Positions 49,442 to 57,965 of a DNA stretch of 64,000 bases are shown one piece after another. Location: contig JACQBC010000017.1 of NCBI GenBank assembly GCA_016194635.1, positions 1 through 64,000 of the forward strand, given 5' to 3'. The position numbers and the translations under genes are program-made. Origin of the DNA: Gammaproteobacteria bacterium (GTDB lineage: Bacteria; Pseudomonadota; Gammaproteobacteria; UBA6429; Thiohalophilaceae). The notes beneath the pieces were generated by a model, which saw only the letters and a program-made list of their open reading frames with translations, did no database searches and had not been told where the DNA came from. The first letter of the stretch is position 1. Each line of letters begins with the position of its first letter.

Positions 49442-50181
49442 TGGGTTTGCTCGACGGACGTACCGCCTTGGTGACCGGTGGCTCGCGTGGACTGGGCCGC
49501 GCCATTTGCATGGTCTTGGCACGCGAAGGTGCGAATGTCGCCTTCAACTATGCACGCTCGACGGTCGAGGCCGCTGAACTATTGGAAGCGCTCCAGCAAT
49601 TTGGTGTCAAGGCCTGGGCCTTTCAGGTCTCGGTGCTCGACAAAAAAGGCTTGAATACCATGGTGCGCGAGATCGAACAAGCCGCCGGTTCGATCGACAT
49701 CCTGATCAACAATGCCGGCATTGGCCAAGTGGTGCCGCTGGCCTTGATGGAAGAAGAAGACTGGGATCGCATGATGAACATCAACGTCAAAGGCGCATTC
49801 CTGACAACCCAGGCAGTCATGCGTGGCATGATCCATCAGAAGCGCGGCCGGATCTTGAATATCAGTTCGCTGGCAGGCGTGAAGATGATGCAAGCACCGG
49901 TACACTACAGCACCGCCAAAGCCGCGTTGAAGGGATTTACCGAGGCCCTGGCCAAGGAGATCGGTCGTTATGGCATTACCGTCAATTGCCTGGCCCCTGG
50001 TGTATTGGATGAAGGTGTCAGTGGCAACCTGCCGCCGGTGAAACTAGACGAATACATTCGCAATTGCGCGATGGGGCGCTTGGGCAGAGTCGAAGAAATT
50101 GCTGAAGCGACGGCGCTGTTTGTCTCCGACAGAAACAGTTATATGAACGGTGCCACGGTTGTTATCGACGGTGCGGTCTAG
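49441..50181 (+). CDS. 3-ketoacyl-ACP reductase (FabG-like)
   Basis: The 246-residue SDR has VTGGSRGLGRAIC, NNAGIGQ, ISSLAGVKMM with Ser, YSTAKAALKGF with Tyr and Lys, and GATVVIDGA near the end. The full catalytic set suggests an active reductase. It starts on the last base of the Tes-like gene and ends 37 bases before the second one, so it lies within the radical SAM operon. Confidence 0.88.
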   Translation: MGLLDGRTALVTGGSRGLGRAICMVLAREGANVAFNYARSTVEAAELLEALQQFGVKAWAFQVSVLDKKGLNTMVREIEQAAGSIDILINNAGIGQVVPLALMEEEDWDRMMNINVKGAFLTTQAVMRGMIHQKRGRILNISSLAGVKMMQAPVHYSTAKAALKGFTEALAKEIGRYGITVNCLAPGVLDEGVSGNLPPVKLDEYIRNCAMGRLGRVEEIAEATALFVSDRNSYMNGATVVIDGAV

Positions 50182-50218
50182 TTTCTTTCCTTATATAAAA
50201 TCTGCCGAGATAAAATCA

Positions 50219-51688
50219 ATGAGCGATAGTTTGGTCAACGCGACGACGAGTTTATGTGCCACCTGCAAGCGCAGTGTCGACGCCGAGTTGTGGCGTACCC
50301 AGGACACGATTGTCATGCGCAAGCACTGCCCGGAACACGGCCAGCAAGAAGTGTTGATCTCATCGAATGCAGATTGGTATAACAAGATGATGCAGCAGCC
50401 ACCGGTGCTCACTGCGCCTGTCGCCACGCGAGCAGTCGCGCAAGGTTGCCCGTTTGATTGCGGCCCGTGTACCAAGCACGAGCAACAAGTCCTGTTGCCA
50501 ATCGTGCCCATCACCTCGGCCTGCAACCTCGACTGTCCCATTTGTTATACGCATAATCGCAACAGCAATGCCTTCCACATGTCCGAGGCGGAGTTGCGTG
50601 CCATTCTCGGACATATCCGCAAGGCCGATCCGCAGCAACGCATCATCAACCTGACCGGTGGCGAGCCCACGCAACATCCGGACTTTGTGCGTTTGGTCGA
50701 ACTCTGCCATGAAGAGGGCATCCATCGCATTACCGTCTCCACCCACGGCCTGCGATTTCTAAAAGACGAATGGTTACTGGAAAAACTGGCTAAGATCCAG
50801 GCGCGCATTGTCTTGTCGTTTGATTCGTTTAAACCGGGGGCGAACATCGAGATGCTGGGCGGCAATTTCTACGAAGGAAAAATGCGGGTGCTGGCCATGT
50901 TGGAGAAGCACGGCGTCGATACCACCTTGTTGCCGGTGCTTGCCCGTGGCAGCAATGATGACGAGGTGGGCCACTTCGTCCAACTTGGGTTAGAAAAAGA
51001 GTTTATTCGCAGTGTAGAGTTGCACACAATGACCTTCACCGGCCAAGGCGGTTCGCAGTTTAAACGCAGCGGTCGCTACACGACCTATGATGTGCTCGCC
51101 GATCTTGAAACCCAGACCCAGGGCGCACTGCGCATTACTGATTTCGTCTCCTCCCCGTCTGCCCATGCGATGTGTTATCTGGTCACATATTTACTGCGGC
51201 TGGATAGCGGGCGCTGGCTTCCGTTCCCCCGTTTCATGGACCCTGCCGATCTGCGCAGCCTGTTAACCGGCTCACTGTACCTGGAGCCCTCACCGGCCGT
51301 CGAACAAAAGCTGCAAGACGTGATCAATCGAATCTGGACGGGCGAGATCACTTGTCCGGATGCGGACGAAGTACTATCAACGCTGAAGGGTTTACTGTCG
51401 CGAATGTTTTCGCCTGACCTGACTGCCGCCCAGCGGATGCGCGTTGGCGAGTTGAGTTCAAAAGCGGTCTATGTCCATTCACACATGGATGAAGAGACCT
51501 TTGATACTGATCGTGTGCGTCAGTGTTGCGTCGGCATTCGCGAACCGGATGGCAGCAATATACCCTCATGTTCCTATAATGTGATTTACCGTAACCGCGA
51601 TACGCGGTTTAATTCTACCCCCGCAGAGCCGCCAGCATCGCTCGGCAAGGGACGTATCTGGCCGATCCATGCTGTTATAGGGAAATAA
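50219..51688 (+). CDS. Tes-like radical SAM enzyme, second copy
   Basis: From ATG 50219 the 489-residue protein has one N-terminal knuckle (CATC...HCPEHG, 13-41), GCPFDCGPCTKHEQ (76-89), the radical SAM motif ACNLDCPICYTHN (Cys102, Cys106, Cys109) and LTGGEPTQHP. The C-terminal part keeps MTFTGQGGSQFKRSGRYT and CCVGIREPDG. It lacks the doubled knuckle of the first copy and has SAHAMCYL where that has CSHPQCVSL, so one cluster site differs. The two may work in sequence or as a pair on lipid chains. Confidence 0.82.
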   Translation: MSDSLVNATTSLCATCKRSVDAELWRTQDTIVMRKHCPEHGQQEVLISSNADWYNKMMQQPPVLTAPVATRAVAQGCPFDCGPCTKHEQQVLLPIVPITSACNLDCPICYTHNRNSNAFHMSEAELRAILGHIRKADPQQRIINLTGGEPTQHPDFVRLVELCHEEGIHRITVSTHGLRFLKDEWLLEKLAKIQARIVLSFDSFKPGANIEMLGGNFYEGKMRVLAMLEKHGVDTTLLPVLARGSNDDEVGHFVQLGLEKEFIRSVELHTMTFTGQGGSQFKRSGRYTTYDVLADLETQTQGALRITDFVSSPSAHAMCYLVTYLLRLDSGRWLPFPRFMDPADLRSLLTGSLYLEPSPAVEQKLQDVINRIWTGEITCPDADEVLSTLKGLLSRMFSPDLTAAQRMRVGELSSKAVYVHSHMDEETFDTDRVRQCCVGIREPDGSNIPSCSYNVIYRNRDTRFNSTPAEPPASLGKGRIWPIHAVIGK

Positions 51689-51755
51689 ACTGACTGAGAT
51701 TGCAATGGACGCGACGGCAAACTCAAATGAGCAATCAGTAAGTTGGAGTTAATAT

Positions 51756-52835
51756 ATGGAATGGATCTTACTCTTGGCCGTATTTTTCCTGGCGTTTAGT
51801 AACGGCGCAAACGATAATTTCAAGGGATTTGCCACCGTCTGGGGTTCAAATGTTCTGAATTACCGGCAGGCGCTGACGTTGGCAACCTTGGCAACAGTGG
51901 CGGGTTGTATCGCCGCACTGTTTCTGGCCAATGAACTCGTGCAACATTTTTCAGGAAAAGGTCTGGTAGAGGAGGCGGTGCTGGGTTCACCCCTTTTTCT
52001 GCTGAGCGTCGCTTGCAGTGCAGCGCTGACAATTTTTCTCGCCACGCGACTGAGCTTTCCGGTTTCCACTACGCATGCACTGATTGGTGGCTTGATCGGT
52101 GCTGGGCTAGCGCAAAGCGATAGTGGTGTGCATTTCGATAAATTAATTCAAACCTTCTTCGCCCCGCTATTCATTAGCCCTCTGTTGGCAGCTGTGTTGG
52201 GTGCTTTGGTGTATTCGCTATTCCGCATGCGTAGCCCCACGGTCGATTGTGTCTGTGTCAGCCAGTCAGAGTCACTTGTTGCAAAGGATGCAAACGCAAT
52301 AGCAATGCAGAGTTCATCGTCACCGGTGTTAGTGATAGGGGAAAGTAAGGATTGTGACTCCATGCCTGTGATAGTTGGTTTCTCTATCTCTCCTAGGTTG
52401 GATAAACTTCACATTTTTTCAGCGATGGCCATCTGTTTTGCGCGTGGTCTCAACGACACACCAAAAATTGCGGCGATTCTGATTACTTCCAGCATGATCA
52501 ATACACGGCTCTCGTTATCATTAATTACGCTAGCAGTTGCACTAGGTGGATTGGGATTTTCAAAACGTGTTGCTGAACGCATGAGTTATCGAGTGACGCG
52601 CATGGATCATGGTCAGGGGTTGGCCGCTAATTTTATTACCGCGCTAGTGGTGCTCTATGCCAGTACATTGGGCGTACCGGTTTCTACCACCCACGTTTCG
52701 ATTGGTTCCATTGCGGGTGTCGGTATGCGTGCTAGCACACTGGGTTGGGCGAGTTTGTCGCAAATCATATTGGCTTGGTTGGCAACATTGCCTGTTGCTG
52801 CCGCATTCGCTTGGATAATTAGCAAGCTGGCTTAA
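51756..52835 (+). CDS. PiT-family phosphate (or anion) transporter
   Basis: The 359-residue membrane protein has the duplicated PiT signature: FSNGANDNFKGFATVWGS near residue 14 and FARGLNDTPKIAAIL in the second half, plus FPVSTTHALIGGL and VPVSTTHVSIGSI. PiT proteins import phosphate with H+ or Na+. The central loop with Cys-Val-Cys is short. It follows the second Tes-like gene by 67 bases; whether it serves the pathway or is a bystander is open. Confidence 0.9.
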   Translation: MEWILLLAVFFLAFSNGANDNFKGFATVWGSNVLNYRQALTLATLATVAGCIAALFLANELVQHFSGKGLVEEAVLGSPLFLLSVACSAALTIFLATRLSFPVSTTHALIGGLIGAGLAQSDSGVHFDKLIQTFFAPLFISPLLAAVLGALVYSLFRMRSPTVDCVCVSQSESLVAKDANAIAMQSSSSPVLVIGESKDCDSMPVIVGFSISPRLDKLHIFSAMAICFARGLNDTPKIAAILITSSMINTRLSLSLITLAVALGGLGFSKRVAERMSYRVTRMDHGQGLAANFITALVVLYASTLGVPVSTTHVSIGSIAGVGMRASTLGWASLSQIILAWLATLPVAAAFAWIISKLA

Positions 52836-53641
52836 TAACGCCTTGTTGATGTACGCAGCATGTTCGATACCAATGTTTCGCTAGGTAATAGTGGAATCAC
52901 CTTGCGCGTGATTACGGTTGCGGCGGCACCATCTTCGAGTTCCAAACAGAGCGCTGCTATATGATTGGCGGATGGACGCCACTGCCAAAACCACCAACGT
53001 GACGACAAGTCGTCAAACGCGGTCTCAAACTCGATACGAATCTGCTGGTCAACATCCAGATTAAAGCTAAATTGATCCAAGGGAATCGTTAAACCCATTC
53101 CGCGTGCCTTGATATAGCTCTCTTTTAGTGTCCACAGTTCAAAGAAGCGCTGCGACAGCAAGGCGGCGGGCAATCGATGTAAGGCCGCGATTTCTCGCGG
53201 CGAAAAATAACTATTCGCGATCTGCATTGGCGCTGAACGTGTCAGGTTCTCGGTGTCGACCCCCAGGGCCCGGTCGCGCGTGATACTCAATATGATCAAA
53301 CCGTCAGAATGAGAAATGTTGAACGAGATTAGTTTTGAAATAACATTGTCATTCGCAATTGTCGGCCGTCCATACGCGTTCTGTTCAAATCGCCAGTCTT
53401 GCGGGGAAATGGCTTCGTAGCGAGAGAGTACATCGCGTACCAAGGCGCGCGTCACGAGAAAACGATGACGATCGTTGGGAAAGTAGAAACGTGCTTCCTG
53501 CTCTAATTCTTGCGCTGTTAAAAGGCGACGGTATGAAGCAACCAGATTTTCGTCGTAGGTTTCATCGACATAGACAAGCCACACATCAACTTGCTCGCGT
53601 GAAAGCGCCAGAAACTGCTTGTTATCTATTGGTAGTTCCAT
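52832..53641 (-). CDS. Sfp-type 4'-phosphopantetheinyl transferase
   Basis: The 269-residue protein has FNISHSDGL (107-115), the Mg-binding GVDTE (127-131) and FELWTLKESYIKARGMGL (167-184), the full motif set of the Sfp/Gsp group. It should activate the cluster's acyl carrier protein on Ser43. It is on the opposite strand and overlaps the end of the transporter gene by four bases, marking the right border of the cluster. Confidence 0.93.
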   Translation of the reverse strand: MELPIDNKQFLALSREQVDVWLVYVDETYDENLVASYRRLLTAQELEQEARFYFPNDRHRFLVTRALVRDVLSRYEAISPQDWRFEQNAYGRPTIANDNVISKLISFNISHSDGLIILSITRDRALGVDTENLTRSAPMQIANSYFSPREIAALHRLPAALLSQRFFELWTLKESYIKARGMGLTIPLDQFSFNLDVDQQIRIEFETAFDDLSSRWWFWQWRPSANHIAALCLELEDGAAATVITRKVIPLLPSETLVSNMLRTSTRRY

Positions 53642-53801
53642 GGAAATTCAGATCGTATAGAGAAGGCGCTCTAGCTTGTCGCTACCAGGTTAATAATAAC
53701 CAGCGTTGTTAACTTAAAATTGACCAGGTGCTTTAGTCGTGTAGCGTACTACACCGCCGTGGGTAAGTCGACCCGTAAGGGGATAATTGTCTCCTCTATA
53801 G

Positions 53802-54587
53802 TCAATTTTGATGGATGCGAAACCCTTGCCCACGTACCTTGATCCCGTCCTTCAATGTCAGCGTGGGAATATTGTACTCACCGGCATTCTGCCTGCGGTA
53901 CGGTATTGGCTTTTCCAAAAATAAATTTTCCAGCTTGATTCGAAGCTGTGCGGTAATTTCGGTGAAACGCTTCTTATCTATGTCCATTGTTTTGTAAGCG
54001 ACAAAGGACGGCAGCACATCAAATCCGGGGTAGAACAGTACGCCGTGATTGATCGGGAATAAAATATCGTCGATCAGACCATTGATGCCGCGTTCGGAAT
54101 AATGCTCGACCCATCCTCCCGTCGTTACGATCAACAAGGCGCGCTTGCCTTGGAGGGTACCTTCGCCATAGCGGTCGCCCCATCTTTTCTCGGAATGTTC
54201 GCCAACACCGTAGCCGAAGCCGTAGGCATAGACGCGGTCGATCCATCCCTTCAGAATCGCCGGCATTGAAAACCACCAGAGAGGAAACTGAAAGATCAGG
54301 GCATCCGCCCATAATAGCTTCCTCTGTTCGGCCATGACATCTTCAGTCAGTCTTCTCGTTTCGTACGCCTCCTTGGAACTGCGAACGACATTTAACGGTT
54401 CGTTACGTCCATCCAACAAAAAGTCATCGGCATCGACCTGTGATTTCCATCGCATGGCATAGAGATCGGACACCTCGACGCGGTGCCCGAGCTTTTCCAA
54501 CACCTCGATGCTGAAGTCTTTCAGCGAACCATTCAACGACGTGGGTTCTGGATGCGCGTAAACGATCAAGACGTTCATGGCTTGCAT
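53802..54587 (-). CDS. Flavodoxin-fold NAD(P)H quinone oxidoreductase
   Basis: The 261-residue protein starts MNVLIVYAHPEPTSLNGSLK, then FQFPLWWFSMPAILKGWIDRVYAYGFGYG and LIVTTGGWVEHYSERGINGLIDDILFPI, the FMN-binding layout of KefF/MdaB/NQO1-like enzymes, which reduce quinones by two electrons. ATG 54587 or 54578. It is divergent from an HxlR regulator, a pairing known for electrophile response. Confidence 0.88.
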   Translation of the reverse strand: MQAMNVLIVYAHPEPTSLNGSLKDFSIEVLEKLGHRVEVSDLYAMRWKSQVDADDFLLDGRNEPLNVVRSSKEAYETRRLTEDVMAEQRKLLWADALIFQFPLWWFSMPAILKGWIDRVYAYGFGYGVGEHSEKRWGDRYGEGTLQGKRALLIVTTGGWVEHYSERGINGLIDDILFPINHGVLFYPGFDVLPSFVAYKTMDIDKKRFTEITAQLRIKLENLFLEKPIPYRRQNAGEYNIPTLTLKDGIKVRGQGFRIHQN

Positions 54588-54663
54588 ATTTCATTACCTT
54601 CTCTTAAGTTTCTTGACATCAATAAGCGATGCATGAATATATAACCATATCGGCGCACATCAT

Positions 54664-54690
54664 AAGTACAGATATTTTTGTCTGGTACTT
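54664..54690. promoter_or_regulatory. Candidate HxlR operator
   Basis: AAGTACAGA and TCTGGTACTT, separated by eight bases, form an inverted repeat with one bulged base between the divergent oxidoreductase and regulator genes. HxlR-family proteins such as YodB bind similar GTAC-type dyads. TAAAGTATAGTG follows and could hold a -10 element. Confidence 0.5.
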
Positions 54691-54722
54691 ACATAAAGTA
54701 TAGTGATGAGGAGGGATTCAGG

Positions 54723-55157
54723 ATGAAGTCTTACAAGACGAAGAAGATCGGAGATAAGCGCTACCGTTGCTTTTTTGAACTGACGCTCTCGGTGATCGGT
54801 GGCAAATGGAAACCCATTATTCTCTATAAACTTGCGCGTGAGGGAACCCTGCGCTTTAGCGATCTCAGGCGCCAAATTCGCGAAGTAACCGAGCGGATGC
54901 TGAGCAGGCAGCTACGTGAGCTTGAGCATGACGGCCTCATTCACCGCGAGGTCTACAAACAAGTGCCACCAAAGGTCGAGTACTCCCTTACCAAACTCGG
55001 TAGCGCCCTGATCCCGATACTTTTGAGCCTGCGCCAATGGGGGGTCGCCTATGAAGAGTATCTAGGGGGTGATAGCCTTTTCCTCGGAGAAGAATACGAG
55101 CCGCGTGACCACCCTAGATCAGGAGGGTTGTCGAATGAGGAAGTTGATGCGAATTAA
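54723..55157 (+). CDS. HxlR-family transcriptional regulator
   Basis: From ATG 54723 (GGAGGG upstream) the 144-residue protein has the family core ELTLSVIGGKWKPIILYKL, FSDLRRQIREVTERMLSRQL and DGLIHREVYKQVPPKVEYSLT with the wing. It probably represses the divergent quinone oxidoreductase until an electrophile or quinone is sensed. A cysteine at CFFEL may be the redox sensor, as in related regulators; that is an inference. Confidence 0.88.
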   Translation: MKSYKTKKIGDKRYRCFFELTLSVIGGKWKPIILYKLAREGTLRFSDLRRQIREVTERMLSRQLRELEHDGLIHREVYKQVPPKVEYSLTKLGSALIPILLSLRQWGVAYEEYLGGDSLFLGEEYEPRDHPRSGGLSNEEVDAN

Positions 55158-55597
55158 AATCCTGGAAAAGACACGATGACCTGTTGCGGCTCAACCGCGG
55201 TAAACCTATCTATAGTCACCGCATGTCCATTGGTTTTCGCGAAGTGGGATGCGCCGCTACTCGGTGGCGTGTCTTTCAATTACGAGTTGTGTAAATGGCG
55301 TCCTCTGGGCCTATGACTATGACGCTGAAGGTATCAAGATCTCAGGCAAGACTCAGACCTACATCAGGGACAAGGTGATTGAGTTCCACTCAGGATAGCC
55401 ACCCCTTGGGGCGCAATGACACCGACTCCAACAAGAAAACTCCATATCTGATTTGCGGTGCGGGCGTGCTGGGCAACGATGGCAGGCCGTCGGCGGTGGA
55501 TCACAAAAATGGCTTGTTGCGCGTGACTCGTGATCAGGATAAAGTGCATCTGTTACCAGACCTTCGCATCCTGGCAACAGGGAGATCCATGTCATGC
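55158..55597. other. 440-bp gene-poor stretch with fragments
   Basis: TCTATAGTCACCGCATGTC (about 55209) matches the transposase end of the IS1182-like element (about 2135-2153), so a small scrap is present. A frame near 55300-55398 (YDYDAEGIKISGKTQTYIRD, then stop) looks like the tail of a lost gene. Nothing else is convincing. Confidence 0.45.
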
Positions 55598-55604
55598 GTT
55601 AGGC
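55550..55604 (+). other. Possible attC end before an isolated cassette
   Basis: CTGTTACCAG and CTGGCAACAG form an inverted pair, and ATGCGTTAGGC (to 55604) is a good attC core. No clear left consensus (RYYYAAC) is seen, so it may be a degenerate site. Confidence 0.4.
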
Positions 55605-55635
55605 ATTATCACTTATAGAAGGAGTCCACTGCGCT

Positions 55636-56637
55636 ATGATTACACTCGCACCCCGGTGTTTTACGTCATGCCAACGTCAGGCTAAAATTGGCAGATCTTC
55701 GCTCGTAATCGACAAAACAGTCACACTGCAAATCAACGGTTCTAGCCAGCAAATCCGAATGTGTGCCGAACGCGACGGGTTACCACCCATCTTAATCGTA
55801 CAGGCCGGACCGGGCTTTCCTTTGTTGCACGAAGTGGCAAAGTTTCAGCAGCGTTTGAATCTGGAAAAAGATTTTCAGGTGCATTACTGGGATCAGCGTG
55901 GTTGTGGTATCGCGTCGCGGCAAGACGCAAACAACGTCTCTTTGCAACAACAGGTCGATGATCTACGCGCTGTCCTGCAGTGGTTAAGAAATGAAACCGG
56001 GCAAACGAGCGTTGTGTTTGGTGTTTCTTTGGGCGCAACGCTTGCCTTGCAAGCGGCAGAGCATGAACACGATACCGTAAAAGCGCTAATCGCGATATCC
56101 CCCGATGCACATACCGCCAGCAGTGATGCCTCCGTCTCCTCATTCCTCAGAACACAGAGTGCCCTTTCAAAAAATCGTCGTTTGAGCGCAAAGCTGATGA
56201 AGCTCGGTGAGCCGCCCTACACAGATTCTGCGACGTTCCAACTGCGCGCCAGCTTATTGACCGACTTGGGTGGTATCGAACGTGACAAGAAATTCAGTGT
56301 CTTGTTACGAGAAACATTGTTTAGCCTGATTCGTACTTATGGTTTCATGGGCGCGGCCAAGGCCATGCGCAACATGAATCTGATCCAGCGTAAGCTGTTA
56401 CCGCAGTTGGTATCCTTAGACTTATTTATTAATCCACCACGTTTGGCGGTTCCTGTTCATTACGTATTTGGGGAACAAGACCCTCTGGTCTCTGCCGAAA
56501 TTGTTAAGCAATTGCCGGTAGCCATTACAGCCCCAGAGAGCACGGTGATGCTAGTGCCCGATGCATGTCATATGGTACATTTCGACCAACCAGAAAAGGT
56601 ACGTTCTATTACGGTGAGGGCCAGCAATAATGTTTAA
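55636..56637 (+). CDS. Alpha/beta-hydrolase-fold protein in an isolated cassette
   Basis: The 333-residue protein has QAGPGFPLLHE, HYWDQRGCGIASR, the nucleophile elbow VVFGVSLGATLAL (GxSxG), Asp in FGEQDPLV and His in DACHMVHFDQPEK, so the triad is complete. The RGxG and GPG motifs resemble the proline-iminopeptidase group, but specificity is unknown. A GTTAGGC core lies 32 bases upstream and an attC follows, which suggests a single captured cassette. Start ATG 55636 with GGAG upstream; ATG 55702 is an alternative closer to the fold. Confidence 0.8.
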   Translation: MITLAPRCFTSCQRQAKIGRSSLVIDKTVTLQINGSSQQIRMCAERDGLPPILIVQAGPGFPLLHEVAKFQQRLNLEKDFQVHYWDQRGCGIASRQDANNVSLQQQVDDLRAVLQWLRNETGQTSVVFGVSLGATLALQAAEHEHDTVKALIAISPDAHTASSDASVSSFLRTQSALSKNRRLSAKLMKLGEPPYTDSATFQLRASLLTDLGGIERDKKFSVLLRETLFSLIRTYGFMGAAKAMRNMNLIQRKLLPQLVSLDLFINPPRLAVPVHYVFGEQDPLVSAEIVKQLPVAITAPESTVMLVPDACHMVHFDQPEKVRSITVRASNNV

Positions 56638-56694
56638 TCCTGCATTTGAAAGGGACGCGCCAAAAGCGCGTGTCCCTCAATTTGAACGTTATTA
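56632..56694 (+). other. attC-like site behind the hydrolase
   Basis: GTTTAATCC at the left, a perfect arm pair AGGGACGCGC and GCGCGTGTCCCT around CAAAA, then AATTTGAACGTTATTA. The GACGCGCCAAAAG core is shared with attC sites of the main array at 2937 and 17794. A palindromic repeat is inserted at the end, at 56692. The hairpin could also act as a terminator. Confidence 0.6.
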
Positions 56695-56822
56695 CTGAGT
56701 CACATGAAGGATACCCCCCCCACCAAGACGCGCCCGTCAATACCTTCCTGTAGACTCGACAGCAGCATCCCTGCGGCTGACGGTCTTGGTGGGGGGTATC
56801 CTTTCCATAGGCCGCATTAGTA
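56692..56822. repeat. Palindromic repeat at the attC end
   Basis: TTACTGAGTCACATGAAGG at the left and CCTTTCCATAGGCCGCATTA at the right, inner arms GGATACCCCCCCCACC and GGTGGGGGGTATCC, and the centre GACAGCAGCATCCCTGCGGC. It abuts the GTT of the attC. Confidence 0.8.
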
Positions 56823-56954
56823 AGAGATAACATGCACCGCAACTCAAGCATTAGAGAGCAGATAAAAGAATTTCAGGTAGTGTTGTTGCTTTAGGCAGTG
56901 CGGCCCTGGCCATTCAATATTTGGCTGTCGCAATCAGTGCAGAGGTTTAAAACT

Positions 56955-57965
56955 ATGAATACAATACCTGTAATTCTCGTCGTGATTTTTATCGCCGCTG
57001 TTGGTGGTTGTGCGCTGCAGGAATACCGCTGTCCTACTGGAGATACTTTGGCGAACGTGAAATATTTAGGTGGCTACAAAGGGGCCGAAAATAATCTGTC
57101 AGTTTCGGATGTCACACAGGATGTCTTCTGCGCAGAGCAATTTAGAAACAGCCTTAAGGGAGTAAAGGGATACATCACTATCATGGGAGGTTCAAAATTT
57201 TCTGCGCCTGAAACGAATCTCAATTGCACGGGGGAGATAAAGCAGTGCGATGAACAAAACAGAATCAAACAGAGAAATGACGTCGTGTACAAAAATGTGC
57301 AAAAATTTGCAAAAGAATGGACAGAACACTACGGCGAGGTATACCCCATTATGACCGGAGCAGGCCCTGGTATTATGGAGGCCGGGAGTCGTGGGGCGAT
57401 GGAGGCGATAGGCTTGGCAAAGAACAATAACAATCTCCACAGCATTGGTTACACGACCTATTACGCCCTCTTTAACAAAGATAATCCACGTTGTGGTAAG
57501 GGTCCACGTTGCGCTGATCCTTCGCTTGTTTTGCAGAAATACAATGGTGAAATTATTACTGATGGGCTTATATTTTCCAGCGTTGCGGTACGTGAGTCCA
57601 TGATGATCAAGCATTCGGCAGCGATTTTAATTGCGCCAGGCGGGACTGGAACCGAGTGGGAAATTTCACAAATTCTTGAAACCATAAAAAGTCAACAACT
57701 CAACCCAATACCTGTGTATGTCATTGGTAAAAAAACTGATCACTGGAAAACTTATGAAGATCGATTGACGGATATGGAACGGCGCGGTGTTCTATCGCCT
57801 GGCGACATTAGGTTTGACCAATCTGAGTGCAATGGATTCTCAAATTTATCTGCTGTTCAACACCAGGAATGCGCTAAAGCTAATTTTGAGTTTATCGAAA
57901 ATCCTGGTAATGTCATTGAAAAATTGCGTGTGTATTTCAAGCTTCCTAGAAGAAAGGAGCCTTAA
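56955..57965 (+). CDS. LOG-family (lysine-decarboxylase-like) lipoprotein
   Basis: From ATG 56955 the 336-residue protein begins with a lipoprotein signal (PVILVVIFIAAVGGC) and then has the LOG nucleotide-binding fold: YPIMTGAGPGIMEAGSRGA and PGGTGTEWE (228-236), close to the PGGxGTxxE signature of enzymes that release ribose phosphate from nucleotides. Ordinary LOG proteins are cytoplasmic and about 200 residues. Here there is a lipid anchor, an N-terminal cysteine-containing part and about 100 extra residues, so the substrate would be periplasmic. I find no RBS stronger than AGAGG. Confidence 0.75.
   Translation: MNTIPVILVVIFIAAVGGCALQEYRCPTGDTLANVKYLGGYKGAENNLSVSDVTQDVFCAEQFRNSLKGVKGYITIMGGSKFSAPETNLNCTGEIKQCDEQNRIKQRNDVVYKNVQKFAKEWTEHYGEVYPIMTGAGPGIMEAGSRGAMEAIGLAKNNNNLHSIGYTTYYALFNKDNPRCGKGPRCADPSLVLQKYNGEIITDGLIFSSVAVRESMMIKHSAAILIAPGGTGTEWEISQILETIKSQQLNPIPVYVIGKKTDHWKTYEDRLTDMERRGVLSPGDIRFDQSECNGFSNLSAVQHQECAKANFEFIENPGNVIEKLRVYFKLPRRKEP

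Noticed and set aside
18649-53641. Ladderane or aryl-polyene cluster
   Set aside because: FabF, FabZ and ACP genes are shared, but the aryl-polyene ammonia-lyase, adenylation and outer-membrane export genes are absent, and Tes-like enzymes, aminotransferases and split transketolase fit neither type.
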